From the NCBI GenBank assembly GCA_001938485.1, contig MQRK01211181.1, positions 26,033 to 90,032 on the forward strand: a DNA stretch of 64,000 nucleotides, read 5' to 3'. This DNA comes from Girardia tigrina (Eukaryota > Platyhelminthes > Tricladida > Dugesiidae). The notes below the pieces were generated by a model. That model was given only the letters and a program-made list of their open reading frames with translations, was not told the DNA's origin and did not search any database. Shown in pieces: positions 32,940 through 45,538 of the stretch; the stretch's first letter is position 1, and every line of letters begins with the position of its first letter. The position numbers and the translations under genes were made by a program.

Positions 32940-33300
32940 TTTGATTTTTTATACTATGCGTAGTAAATCATAAGATCAAGACTTGAAATTTTGAGACAAA
33001 ATAATAGCAATATATCCAAATCAGCAAGAGATTGTGGCATTATGAATAAATTTGTGCGTGATTGGAACATAAACAGGAAAAAAGATAAGCGTTTATTAAA
33101 ACAAATCTTCAACATTTAAATTCGGATCTGACAGAACACTATTCTTTCCTGGACTTGAAAAAGATCATGCAAAGTGGTTATACACGGAGCGAAAAGAAAA
33201 CAAAAGACTTGTAACATACAGTCTATTGATGAAGCAAACAAATAACATTTTTAGGTAGTCTTATTATCGGAAAAAAAATTACATGTAAGAAAACGTGTCT
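32940..33300 (+). pseudogene. pogo/Tigger-type transposase N-terminal relic
   Basis: Frames give KSARDCGIMNKFVRDWNINR, matching the psq-type HTH (SAARxFGISEKxVRDWRK). After a frame change, FFPGLEKDHAKWLYTERKEN resembles the CENP-B-type domain (FPxLExxLxxWIxxxR). No DDE domain follows. Confidence 0.6.
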
Positions 33301-33926
33301 TTGAATATAAGACCCAGTCTCAGTTTGTAAGAAAACTAGAAATTACTTCTACTTGATTTTATTTGAGATAATATTTCTAATAATAAGAAATTATTATTTT
33401 ATTATTTCTGATTAAATAAAATGATAATACTTTAGTTAGATCAATATAATAAATGATCAACATGTTTGAATCACTGTATACAAAAGGATTAGTTAAATGA
33501 TATATCACACAATATAGACGGCAGATAAGTGCGACAAAATAAATAGTTTATGATAACATCCAGATAACAACCAGAGCTGCATATTTAGTCAATGAAAAAA
33601 GTCGTTCCGTACTTTTCCTTCTTTTATATTGTTGTCGAACTGGTATGAGATCCGGAGATAAGTTCGCTGAGGATTCGGATATTATGGATTTGGAAGGATT
33701 TATAAATAGTGTAAGTATTTTATTTTTTCGCGTCTTTATTAGAATGAAAAAACAATTCTTGATTCTGTAAGGTACGTAACGAAGACATAATATTTCTATC
33801 AATAATGTTTCTCCTTTTACTAACGGATTTTTAATTTTTTAATTATTTTTAATCTTTCTAGCTCAAAGTAATATTGATTAGTAAATATATATTTATATTA
33901 TAGTAAATAATATATATATATATATA
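33301..33926. other. Noncoding stretch
   Basis: Short chance frames only. A TA tract at about 33907-33926 borders the PLE. Confidence 0.4.
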
Positions 33927-34505
33927 AAGAAAAAACGTCATACTAATAGTTTTTTACTTTTCAAAACATGTTTCGCCATTTCGGCATCATCAGTTGTAAA
34001 GTAATTTCAGATTACAAGCCATTTATATGGCACATTGACTATTACATAAATAAATCGAAAACCCCATCGGGTGTACAAGCTAATCTAGTATATCAATTTA
34101 AATGTCACAAGTGTGAATCCTTGTACATTGGAGAAACAAATCGTCATCTCAGCACGAGAAGAGCTGAACACACTCAATTGAGTAGGAATAGCTTCATTCT
34201 AGATCACCTTAAGAAATGCAGAAATAGAGGTAAAGTTAACTATGAAACTGAATTTACAATTTTGAAGAAAAATTTTGACACATATCATGAGAGGATAGTC
34301 ACTGATTATTAATAAAGCATTTAAAACAATGCTAAAATGTCCAATCATAGTAAAATCTTTTCATATTAAAAAAAGATAAATTGCGTAATAGTCAATGTGC
34401 CATATAAATGACTTGTAATTTGAAATTACTTCACAACTGATGATGCCGTAATGGCGAAACATGTTTTGAAAAATAAAAAAACTATTAAAATAGCATTTTT
34501 TTTCT
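33927..34505 (+). mobile_element. Penelope-like element flanked by inverted repeats
   Basis: The left arm (about 33927-34047) and right arm (about 34380-34502) are inverted copies of about 120 bp with few differences. Landmarks are AAAACATGTTTCGCCATT, GGCATCATCAGTTGT and CATTTATATGGCACATTGAC. Read rightward, the right arm contains CTGATGATGCC, GTAAT, GGC, GAAACATGTTTT, the hammerhead-like tail of PLEs. Between the arms lies the endonuclease fragment. PLEs are known for partial, inverted and tandem arrangements. The reverse transcriptase is absent. Confidence 0.8.
34047..34312 (+). pseudogene. GIY-YIG endonuclease domain of a Penelope-like element
   Basis: The frame shows KTPSGVQANLVYQFKCHKC, then SLYIGETNRHLSTRRAEHTQ, SFILDHLKKC and FTILKKNFDTYHERIVTDY. 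This covers the PLE endonuclease with its Cys-x2-Cys element, the YIG strand and the conserved Arg/His. In PLEs this domain sits after the RT and nicks target DNA. The open frame also runs through the left inverted arm. It is an isolated 3' piece of pol, and I cannot tell whether any lesion lies inside it. Confidence 0.8.
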
Positions 34506-37439
34506 TTATTTTGTTTATAAATAAATTGCCATTAAATCTAAATGATATATATAAATATATATTATAGTCATCCTCATCACTTCCACCACCTAAAGCAAGG
34601 CTTTTCTTGGGATAGACTGGACATGAACGATGTGGACTTTAAAGCAAATAAATAGAAAAATAAATGTATTTATCATAAATAAGCAATATAGGGGGTCACA
34701 CCAAAAGCCTTTACATTTGGTACTCTTGGATGATATTAATCTAATCTTTTCTAATTATATCCTTTTCTTTATTTTTTGTTTCTTTTTTATCTTGTAGATA
34801 TGTATTCAATATTATCATAACTTAGAATTCATAGTAACGTTTTATTTAAAATAAAATCATCTAACATGTTGATGAGATGGTTAATGTTCAAGGCATGCTT
34901 TGTAAAAAACCTTCTTTTCAAGATATGTCCAATATTCGGAGAATAAGTGTTAGGTCTTTGCGTAAATAATAAATAACTAATTTCCTAATAATCATGAACA
35001 AAAAAAATCTTTAGCAAAAATATATCCATGAAATTAGTAAATAATCCGAGAAATTCGATTTTTTATTTTAGACATCATAAAAGAAAACGAAAAATTTGTT
35101 TCGTCTCTCAACATCAAAGATGAAAGAAAAAAAATAATATATACTGATAAAAATATATAAATATAAATATATTTCCATTGTATTAGATGTTAGAAAAATA
35201 TTTTTATTGATAAATTTTATTTAAATAAATACATAAATATTAAAAAAAAATTTTAGAAGTTTAATATTAAGTAAAACATTAAAAGTAAATTATAAAGCTA
35301 TAATTTTGTAAGTGCATTTTTGAAAAATAAATATAATAAAATAATAAATTTTAAGAATTAAATTATTGATAATTAATAAATAGAGATGAAAAATTGTTTT
35401 TAAAACTCAAATGACGGTCATCATAATATATTGCTATTAAATTTCCTGATCAACCGGCATTATCAGACTAAGTTCCTATATATTCTCATTTACACACGGC
35501 TTCTGATAACAAATTTAGGATCATAATTGAAATAAAAGTGATTGTAATATTGCTCAACATTAATTAATTTAAAGTTTATATAAATAAAATATAAGAGTTT
35601 GCGTTCATAATTTAATATTTACTGGGACAAGGTGATGTTGGAAGAATTGGTGATCAAACAATGATCTTTAATCCTAAAATCGACATCTTTAACTTTATTG
35701 AAAGTATTTTTATGATTACATTTGATCCAAAGACATTAATAATAAGTAATTAGGAATTCTGTTTTTGTCTATTAAAAACAATTTTCCATCACTATTTACA
35801 TATTTATAATAGTTATTTATTATTTTTTTTAATTTTTTAACTTTACCCTTTGATCATAATTATTTTTATAAAAATCGAATGCACAATATGAATTCTTTAT
35901 ACAAATCTTATTTACTCAGTTAATATTAGATCTCAAGTTATTGATATTAGTGTAGTGCCCACATTTACCGATCAAACTGTCCTAAACGGCAGAAACCACT
36001 CACAACGTATTTTAGCAGAATATAAATTTCTCTATTCAATGCTCGTGATGTGTCGCTCATGCAGAAATGAAAATCAATTAATCGATCATAAAAATTAATT
36101 AACTAAATATTAATCGATGTTTATATAGAAAATATATCAAATTAAAAAAACATTGTTTTTTAAATATTGTTGATTTTTGTTTTTTTACATTCCTTACGAT
36201 TCTTATGTTTATGTTTCATCGGATTTAATTTATATAATAATACTTGATAGTTGAGGTGAAGTTCCTACTGAAAAGGTCGATCGACAGGTCATATCCAACT
36301 TCATCACTTACAAAAAGTAATTTGAAAATAAAGACGGAAACACTGAAGTAGGACAAAAGTTTCATTTATGGTAAAGAATCTTGATTTGATACTTGAATCA
36401 CACAATCATTACCGAAAGATTCAGTTTTGTGAAAAAAGCCTCATAAGAAATATTAATGGAAAGCTAATACAAAAATAAACTAAAGATTGTGAAAATGGCG
36501 AAATCAAGAGGACATGTAGTATTCAGTTTTATATAAATGGATTAATAAAAAACTTAACATTGATCTGAAAGTACTAATAAAATATTTCTTATTTTTTATC
36601 TTGTATAATTTAAATACTGACATATTTTCCTTAACAGAAATATAATGTCAGACTATTTATAATTGTAGAATCACTCAATTGTGACTCCTTTTTCTGAATT
36701 ATCTGAGTTCTCTCTTCTGAGTTTTCTTCTTTCATTAAAGTCGAACGGAGATTATTATTAGAAATTATTAATATTCTTTGTCGCGATCGGTGAATATTAA
36801 AAAGATTTAAAAATGAGAATTATTCTCAAATAACAATAATCCGTACACTCTGCGTAGTCTAAATGATACGTTATTAATAACGTATTAATATTCAAAATCT
36901 TTTAAAAATAATTTTCATTATTTTTCAATATTAATTGATAAATAAATATCAAAATTATGCATAAAAAAATATATATCCTAGTTTGATAAAGGAAATTAAG
37001 CCAATAAATTTTTGAATTTTTATGTATATTAGCATCGAAGGATAGACCATCGTCGTCACAACAGAGGATAATTAAAAATAATTCTACTTATATAGTGCAG
37101 TTAATGAATATGTAATCAATACATCACTAACTCATAATTTAAAACATTCAATAAAGTTGTAAACGTTAATTTTTAGAATCTAAAAATATTATAAACATAG
37201 ATTCTTCATATATCTCTCTCTTCAAATAATTCTTACGACATTGACGGACGTTTGTGTCTATAGACGTCAAAGCGAAGTTCACTATGTGAAATGATGGCAA
37301 TTGCATGCACAATGTAACTGTTGTTTTTAGATACTACAGCTATAGTGGCACAAATGTTCATTTACCGGTTATATCAGCAACATAATTAAATGTGCTGAAT
37401 TACTCAAAATTAAGTAAGAAAGAGTAGAACTATACGTCT
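34506..37439. other. Long AT-rich stretch
   Basis: No coding recognised. About 35640-35725 repeats the 1930-2000 block (GATCAAACAATGATC, CCTAAAATCGACATC, TTTATTGAAAGTATTTT), a partial PLE-tail copy. Confidence 0.4.
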
Positions 37440-38906
37440 GATATTCTAAAAATTACAAAACCATAAAGAGTTAATTTTCGAATTTTTTTTTGTCAGTGAG
37501 CAAAGTGCCCCGTTGGAACTATATTCATTTGCAACATGTTTCGAACCGTACCCGTCCTCAACATGTGCCCTGATTTTCACAGGGGTTCTTTTCTCGCGGC
37601 CTCCCCACGTACCCTTCAATTGGGTGATCGTTTCTGCCGAGTCCGACACTTTCACTCATTCCCTATCAACTCATCATCGGAGGAAATCTCTTCCTCCCAT
37701 GATGAGTTGTTTTCATCCTCAGATGAATCTCCAACCCGCCTCCTATATGGGAGACTTCTTCATCTTCGGATGATTCATGGCCTTGGAGTTCATCCTCTTC
37801 AGCCCCCTGTTGCGTTCTAATTCTATAATTGTATGATTGTAAGAGTGCAACCAGTATGGCAGGATCAAGATCCTCTGTCGCCTCCTGTTCCAAATATTCA
37901 AATTCAGTTTCTTCCATCATGAGCAACTATATTTCTTCGACCTTTATTCTTCTTATTATTTTTGTGTCTTGAAGAATCACACCATTTCGGTAATACAACC
38001 ATTGTGCAGCTGAGTATTTTACATTTGATATTGAACAGCCAATGGCAATTTTCCGTATCTCCTTTGGTTGGATCTTTAAGTTTGTCAGGATATTGGTGCT
38101 CCTCTTCGGCCAGGTTCCTATTGCGCCAACCTGGAGAGTGTGCTCCGATACCGTTGTCTCAGGCATAGCCCGACGGCATATCACCGCCAAGTTCTCGTAG
38201 TGATCAAGATTCCTGACATTGCTATTTTCTATATTCTTTTTTTGTGTCATAAGGACACTTTATATATATTAAATACAAGTGATTCGACCCTGGTACATAA
38301 ACTTCTTTATCAACTGGGTCTCTCAAAGGTGCATATTGACACTCAAAATCTATGTGCACTGTGCAATCACGATACTGAGTTATTTGTTTTCCTATACACC
38401 TGAGGACCGAGTTATGTCTATATTTCTAAAAGCCCTCACTAAACAGACATCCGGTCAACACATGAGCAAGGGTTTCCATATTGTTGCGACACCTAAGACA
38501 GTGACCCCTGTTTTTCATACATCCTGGGTGGTAATTCACAGGGACTGTGTAAGACATCGCCTTGTGAAAGAAATATCACTCACTGTAATTCAAGCCCCCC
38601 ATAAACAGCGCCGTGGAAGCTAATTGTAGAAATTAAACTTCTCGCAAAGCGACCAGCACTGCTTTGTTTTTTCCATTTGTGTGTCCATGATTTCTCCACT
38701 AATCTTCTTAGTGCTCTGGACACAATGTCCTTCAGAAGGGATGTGAGCAGTATATTCTCGTCCTTATCATCCCTTATATTCTCTGTCTTCCCATTCGGAA
38801 GTGTCCTTTCCCATACAAGGGATTGGTGGAAATGGAGACTCAATCCTTGTTCTTTCTCACATAAATCTGGTGCAGCTTCTTGAACGAATTTTAAAACAAA
38901 TATCAT
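37440..38906 (-). pseudogene. R2/NeSL-type LINE 3' region (zinc knuckle and restriction-like endonuclease)
   Basis: Minus-strand frames in order: 38906-38580 is a post-RT linker (TLPNGKTENIRDDKDENILL, WTHKWKKQSSAGRF). About 38500-38430 gives HCLRCRNNMETLAHVLTGC, the CCHC knuckle typical of R2/NeSL/CRE C-termini. About 38250-37930 gives KCPYDTKKNIE, then QVGAIGTWPKRSTNILTNL and YSAAQWLYYRNG, matching the restriction-like endonuclease end of R2-type LINEs (DVxxPYD, then GxLGxxP). 37926-37666 is an acidic tail. The region is GC-richer than its surroundings. Several frame changes mark it as dead. Confidence 0.7.
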
Positions 38907-39945
38907 TTTTTGACATGATTTTTTTACATTATAAAATTATTTTTACATAGAAAGTGTTGTGTACGATTAGTTTTTTTTACAATAAAATATGTTGTTTTTT
39001 TAATGTATGTAGTATTGTAGTAAAATGTTGTGGTACACAACAATCGAATATTGAAATTATAGATTTTATTGCATATATTGGTGTGCGGTAATAATAATAA
39101 CATTTATAATTATAATAACATTTATTATTTATATATTCTCCAAAACATTTCTAGTACCTATGTAACTTTAAATTACCAATAATAGGTTTATTAATAATAA
39201 ATGCCGATGATTATAGTTTTAAAAATATACTTTTACATTCTCTCTGAATAAGTTTTAGTAATTAATAAATAATGAATTTTATTTTATCTCTTGGAGCACG
39301 AACTTGGCTTCATTTTTATATTTTCTCTAAATGCATTTGTCATATTCTGATAAATAATTAATTCATTTTAAAACGTAATTTATATTTTTTTTATTGATCG
39401 AAATTTGCAATAAATAAAAGCACGAAGTTTTCCGCATTCGATAGTTTTAATAAAATATCTTGACTTTATCACAAGAAGGAGTTCTTTATAATTACTTTGG
39501 ATATTTTTTCATCCTTCATTAACGAAAAGAATCAGTGGCTTCATATATCCATTCCGTTGAATGAACAACCTTCGGATAAAATACAGTGACCCTCATGAGA
39601 TGCATTAGAGGTCAAACTTTACCCCTTTTTAGTTTATAACTTAAAAATTATGAGAAAAAGATATTTATAGAAAAATGATTTGCACGAAAAGTGGTAGAAT
39701 TTTGTCATTTACTTCCTTTCATACGTTAAACTCAAATCCTCAATCAAGATTCCTTTTTGTTTTCCGTTTAATTACCTTTAACAATTGGTCAAATTTCAGA
39801 TCTATTCAATAAAGAAAGCTACATTGAATTTATTATACTAGAATCACAATAATTTAACTTATTAGGTCGTCAAGTATGAAATTTGTAGAACTAGAATCAA
39901 AGTTTATTGATAATTTACTAATGCAAATATTTATCTCATTCATGA
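38907..39945. other. AT-rich noncoding stretch
   Basis: No recognised feature. Confidence 0.4.
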
Positions 39946-40440
39946 AAATATGGATCCATATTATCGATACACTTTTGTCATTTGAGAGGCAGCTTGTTGA
40001 AGCCATTTGAATAAAAATTTGGTAGGCAAGAATCTATAAATTCCTGGAAGGCGACTTTTACGGCATCTTCGGAATTGATTTTTTTCTTGTCAAAAAGTTT
40101 TTTAAATCGAGGTAGAAATGGTAGTCAGTTTAGGCTAGGTCTGGTGAGCATGTATAATGATGCAGAAGTTCATGTGTCTTAAGTGAATTATATGGTTTTG
40201 CATTGTAGAAGAACAAGATGGTGGTCGACCTGTACACCTAACGAGGCTGTTTTCTTTAAGTTTCCCCATCATATTTTCCAATCGATTACAGTATACATCT
40301 GCTGTGATCGACCAACCAGGTTTCATAAAGTCATAATGTATTACACAGGCGACAGACCACTAAACACTCTCCATCAGCTTCTTTTGATAATTTTTTGCTT
40401 TAGACTAAGGTTTGGCGTTTCTTTGTGTTAACTCAGCTTG
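39946..40440 (-). pseudogene. mariner transposase C-terminal relic
   Basis: The minus frame gives MKPGWSITADVYCNRLENMM, the mariner LxPGxTINAxxYCxQL block, then GKLKENSLV. Further left, TDYHFYLDLKNFLTRKK is the block after the last catalytic D, followed by a decayed C-terminus to about 39946. The second catalytic block falls in a disrupted part. A paralogue in the same subfamily lies at 44707-45538. Confidence 0.75.
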
Positions 40441-40886
40441 CTAAATGTTTGCAATTATCATTTTGAATCCCCTTTTCATGCAGTCAAAACAAATATCACT
40501 ACTACTACTACTATTAGTCCTTATTTGTTTTTGAGAATAAATTATTTTAGAAGATAAAAAAATTATTCTAGAATATAAATGGATTAAACTAGAAGATAAT
40601 TTTTTGAATGAAATCAGCAGGTAAATTTTAATGTTAAAAATCGAAAATTAGAAAAAGGTAAAAATATAACTAAAAAGATAAAATAAATTGTATTACTATT
40701 ATTTTTTATTGGGTTCGTGATTAAAATCCAAAGTCATTATTCATAAACTTTATTTCTAATACAACTTTCATTATTCAAACAAATTTATGAGGATATTTTT
40801 TCAGTTACAGATTTCAGTTACAATATTTCAGTTACATAAACCAGATTTTAAAATTCTAAATATAAATAATAATATCGATATATTAT

Positions 40887-40917
<31 letters not shown>

Positions 40918-41329
40918 TTTATTTTATTCAATTTTGCATAAATCATATTTTGTTTTTGCTTTATTAATTTTTACAATGTTTATTAATTGAAATATAAATT
41001 TAGATCTTTAAAAATATTTTAATGGACATGTCCTGTAAAAATTCAATTCCTATATAATTTTTTCTTTAATTTTAAATCATTATTTTATTTTAATTAGTAG
41101 AACATTATTTTTAATTTATCTCAAATATAAATATGATTTTTAATTTAAAAATATCAAAAATTTACAGTTCACCAAAAAGAACCCCTAAACATTTTTAAAA
41201 AAAATTTTCATCAAAAAGCCATGAACTTAAAAATTTTAAATTACCGGACCAAGACAAAACAGATCCAAACAATAAAGAAGAAGTCAGGAACCTAGAAAAT
41301 TAAGGTTCAAATGACTCAAGTGATGATTC
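40441..41329. other. AT-rich stretch with TA microsatellite
   Basis: (TA)n tract at about 40885-40918, plus a dispersed-repeat block at 40705-40765 shared with 31692-31750. Confidence 0.5.
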
Positions 41330-41965
41330 CAGTAAAGAATAATTCATTAAAATCCGAAATCAACAAACAACATCTCAGTCAGTATATAAAAATAGTGCCA
41401 GTTCCAATAATAAGCGTGGAAAATATACAACGTATGAAAAAATAAAAACATTTAGTGACAAAGACGATGCTAAAGACTATGCAATACAAGATAATTTATG
41501 GATGAAATCATATCTACGGGACTGACAAACTGAAGGAATGAAGCAATTCTAAAAATGTGAATTTAAAGCTTCTTGTCGATGCCGAGCAAAAATTTATCAC
41601 CACGGCAAAGAAGGCATTTAAATGTATCAATCAGAGACAAACAAAAATGAGCATGTGAAGCTAAGCAATAGTGGAAAACTGGATAAAATAAAAGAAGCGA
41701 TTCAAGTTATATTTGTGAACTTTCAAAAGTCAGATCAGAAAAACTGGAAAAAAATTTCCTAATAGACAGCTGCATAATTGGATTCAAATACGCAACTTCA
41801 TCCACACAATCAAGAAAAAAGGGATCCAAAACATGCCTTCAAATTACCTAATCCAAAACAAAAAAATCGAACTTGCAAAATTAAAGTCCACAGTATGCAG
41901 CAAATATATAAACACTGTCGCTAGAATGCGCAATTGTTAAATTTTTAAATTTTTTGAAAAAGGCA
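41330..41965 (+). pseudogene. MULE transposase relic with FLYWCH-type zinc finger
   Basis: One main frame gives YEKIKTFSDKDDAKDYAIQD, NLWMKSYLRD, QTEGMKQF, KCEFKASCRCRAKIYHHG and MYQSETNKNEHVKLSNSGK. This is the N-terminal WRKY/FLYWCH-like Cys-Cys-His zinc domain found in animal Mutator-like transposases (W..SY...T..G.KxYYRC....C.AK.Y.......EHNH). Three in-frame stops lie in the domain. The MULE catalytic domain is not visible beyond about 41960. Confidence 0.65.
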
Positions 41966-42559
41966 AAGATAATCTGGAAGAAGAATCATTTCAAATTTTA
42001 TTTATCGAGAAGCATTTTAAAAATTTAATTGGGACTCAAGGACAAATCAATTTTTCAAATTTTATTTGACAAGAACCATTTTGAATTTTATTTTTTTTGA
42101 GAGTCAAGAAGAAATCAATTTTTATTGAAAGAAGCGTTTAAAATTTTTCGAGAGCGTATTAAAATATTTGAGAAAATTTGATTGAAATCAATTTACGGAT
42201 TAGCTTAACGGGTTATTATAATCATATAACTAAGATTTAATATTTAATTTTCCAAATTAAATTTGATAAAATAATATTTCATTTTTACATATTAAAATCC
42301 TCATCAAACTGAATTTACTAATTGTAGAACTCTGATTAGTGAAAAATCAATCGATATAGGCAATCTTTAATCTTTATTTATTTATATTGTAAAAATTGTA
42401 ATAAAATAAATCTTATTGAAAATAAATCTGATACCTTTTAATTATTGAATTTAATTCATAGTAAATTTTCACGAAATAATTAAACGCTTACAATCAAATT
42501 TTTGGTTTTAACCTTCAATCAATATCTTAATCCAAAGACCTAACATCTCTCGGAAAACC
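41966..42559. other. AT-rich noncoding stretch
   Basis: No recognised feature. Confidence 0.4.
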
Positions 42560-42890
42560 ATCTAGAAAGGCAAACCAGAGAAAGGAAAAAAATTTTTGTT
42601 TGGTTTCCGAAAGTTTAAAATACTTCTCCGGAGACCCAACAAACGCAACCAAGATTTCGTATTCATATTCAAATCAATTAAGATGTGTACCAAACAATTC
42701 GAAAACTTTTATTATCAACCTGAGACATTACTAGGGGATGTCGCAGACGAAACGACCCTTGGATTCAAATCAGTATTTCGTGAAACTTTCTCTAAATTTA
42801 TCTTCTGGGATCATTTATTTATCTTCGAATTAATTCATTTATCTACTGTTTTTATTCATGCCTTTCTTTTTTGTATTTTTTCTTTTCGTT
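42560..42890 (+). repeat. Possible PLE tail fragment
   Basis: About 42720-42760 has GGGGATGTCGCAGACGAAAC, similar in form to PLE tail motifs (GATG, short stem, GAAAC). No endonuclease frame is convincing next to it. Weak call. Confidence 0.25.
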
Positions 42891-43339
42891 AAAAAGTAAA
42901 TATTAAGCTTTAAAATTGGTTAACTCATTTAAATTTCTGATAATGAACTTTTGAGAATGACTAACAGCAAGATTTAGCACAGAAATAAAAATACGTTTAA
43001 CGATAAACCAGAACAAAAATTTTAAAAATTCAGAGGGATAAAATCAATGAAAATGGTGGTTTACTGTGGTAAAGACTTGTAATAAGCTGTTTAATCATAT
43101 TAGATAACAACATATAACTTGTCATCTTCCGACCAAAATTTACCTCACAACGAGCAAACAACTAAGTACTAGATACTGGTTAGTGATGAAATCGGTTAAA
43201 AGATTTATGTCAATCAATTTACCTCTGGGGAAAGTTGACAACACATTACTGAATAGTTTTTTGCAAAGGAACCTGAACTTCATAAAAAACTTCCAATCAA
43301 CAACAAAAGTGATATCAAAGGTAATCGAAGGAAAAGAGT
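42891..43339. other. Noncoding stretch
   Basis: AT-rich, with no recognised coding, terminal repeat or RNA signal. Confidence 0.35.
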
Positions 43340-43570
43340 ACCCGAAAATTCTCTAGTCGTGTATCAAAAGAGTGCAATGCACGTATCCTTCTTGTTTCAA
43401 AGATTTTGCGGAACAGAAGGAACTAAGAAGACACAGCAAAAACGTACATACGGTCACGATGTCGTAGCGATTGAATGGCGACATACCTTTCCAATGTCCC
43501 ATGGAAAATTGTCACAAGGCATATAAAAAGGATGGATGGTTAAAGCGACATTTAAGAAAATTGGACCTAA
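43340..43570 (+). pseudogene. Two C2H2 zinc fingers, LINE-type
   Basis: The frame gives CTYPSCFKDFAEQKELRRHS (finger 1, ending in VH), then after one TAG, FQCPMENCHKAYKKDGWLKR (finger 2, ending in H). Both are C-x4-C...H fingers with the spacing of the N-terminal fingers of R2/NeSL-type LINEs. They share that general layout with the cassettes at 4.0 and 11.6 kb but are not close copies. A host zinc-finger pseudogene is an alternative. Confidence 0.5.
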
Positions 43571-43709
43571 AATTCATCATTTTATTTTTGATTTGAGCCA
43601 AAATATCATCAGTTTTGAAATTTTACCATCCTTTCTCAGCTACGAACGTATTCTTCAATTGAAATTGATTTCCGAATACGATCATCTAACCCTTCTAATC
43701 TTCATTTAA

Positions 43710-43990
43710 CCCGTAACTACTACAATCCTGTTTTCGGTACATTGACACTACAATCAGGTCAAATTGACCGGCAACATAATTCATTCAGTTTTCATTGTTT
43801 TAACAAGTAATTATCAATAATTATAAGCAAAACAAGCCAAATTAGAGCTTGGCTAAGATGGATGATGGTATAACACACAAAATATACCCTTCAAATTATT
43901 AAAAAACATCAAACATTCAAACATATATCATTTATTTTTCACTTATCTAGAGTTAAAAGGTCAAATTGACCGGCTAATAGCAGTTACGGA
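43710..43990. mobile_element. piggyBac-type MITE
   Basis: TTAA flanks both ends (43706-43709 and 43991-43994), the piggyBac target. Ends are CCCGTAACTACTA and, reverse-complemented, TCCGTAACTGCTA. Near each end is the palindrome GGTCAAATTGACC followed by GGC. The 281-bp body is noncoding. Intact TTAA sites and near-matching ends support the call. Confidence 0.85.
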
Positions 43991-43994
43991 TTAA

Positions 43995-44706
43995 AAGAGA
44001 AAATTCAAAAGTTAAAGGAAGGAGAATAACATTTACAGATTGTAGTCATAGAAATATGTGATACATATTTCACTTAAGTGAGTCCAGCCTTTGTTAGTTT
44101 AAGTAAACATTCATAGTTAAAAATTCCAGTTGAGGAAAACAGAAATTTCCTGTGTCTGGAAAATAAGTTGAAACTTGCCGAGTGCGATTGTTTTGTGAGA
44201 TAAAAATATTTCCCCAGGTAAAGCATATATACATAAATCTCTTTTGAAAAAAGAAATAAATAGTTTTATTAGTTTTCACAAATTCCCATTTCTGTGTGAA
44301 AAGTTTGTAGATATCAATAGAAAGGGAAAAAGACATCCTACAAATGAGTCTTATATTTTAGACCAATAAGGAATCTGCGATTTGGTTAACCCGATATTGA
44401 TGATAGACTGGCCAGTATCATTATTTTGAACACTTAATTGTATCTGAAGAAATAAAAAAACTATAATCAAATGAAAGCAAAAACAGAAAATATGAGAAAT
44501 CAAAAAAAAATAGTTTCAATGACATAATTGTGAATTAAACTATTAAAAAGAACTTTAGCGAACCCTGCATGTTTCAAATAATTCAAGATATCATGAAGGT
44601 CTCCAAGAACAGGAACACTTTAACCAAGATTGTATTTCATTCAGTTGAATTTAATATTTCCTAACTTAAACAACATCATGAAAAAGAGGTTTAGTAAACT
44701 TTTTAA
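43995..44706. other. Noncoding stretch
   Basis: A chance-length minus frame of 80 codons lies at 44094-44336, with no recognised domain. Confidence 0.35.
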
Positions 44707-45538
44707 TGGAGCGCCCAAGAACTCAGGTAAACAACGACGAACTGAAGGTAATCATGGAGTCGGATCCATCACAAAGTGTTCATGATGTATTGCTAACATT
44801 TGGTGTTACAAAGCAAACAATATTGAATGACTTGGCTAAAATTGGTAAATTGAAAATTCGGATTCAACATTAGTTGACTGAAAAGCTGAAATAAAAGTCT
44901 TTGGATGCTTGCTTGATGATGTTTTCTCGTTAAAAATTTTATCACGTTTTAAATTGAATCGTCCCTTGTAAAGAAACATTGATCCCCTTTTATAATTGTA
45001 AACGTTCAGCAAGCTGGGTTTACACGAATAAAGCACCAAACACAGTCTAAAGCATAACATTCATCAAAGAAATCTAATGATGAGTGTTTGGTGGTCGACG
45101 CACGGGTATAATCCATTATGACTTCTTGAAACCTGGTTTGTCGATCACGGCAAATATCTACTGCAATCAATTGAAAGATATGATGCGGAGACTCATAGAA
45201 ATACAGCCGTGTTGGTAAACAGGTCGACGCCCATCTTTCATTACGACAATGCAAAACCCCATACTGCACTTAAGATATTGACAAAACTACAGGAACTTGA
45301 GTTGGAACTTCTAGATGATCCTCCATACTCGCCAAGCCTAACTCAAACTGACTACCATTTCTTCCTCAATTTTAACAACTTTTTGATAGGAAAAAAATTC
45401 TATGCCGAAGAAGTCGTAATAGTTGCTTTCCTGGAATTTAGAGATTCTCAAACACTATGCTGCCGCTCAATCGGCAAAGATGTTACGGTATTATCGATGC
45501 AGACTTTGATGAATGAGATAAATATTTGTATTTAAAAT
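44707..45538 (+). pseudogene. DD34D mariner transposase relic
   Basis: The start MERPRTQVNNDELKVIMESD, then VLLTFGVTKQTILNDLAKIG, is the mariner HTH region. The middle is badly broken. About 45209-45535 is open: FHYDNAKPHTALKIL (second catalytic D) and DDPPYSPSLTQTDYHFFLNF (third D). There are 34 residues between the two, so it is DD34D. No clear TIRs are seen. Confidence 0.85.

Noticed and set aside
37513-38623. Plus-strand open frames of 70-114 codons
   Set aside because: They are shadows of the minus-strand R2-type LINE. The recognisable motifs are all on the minus strand.
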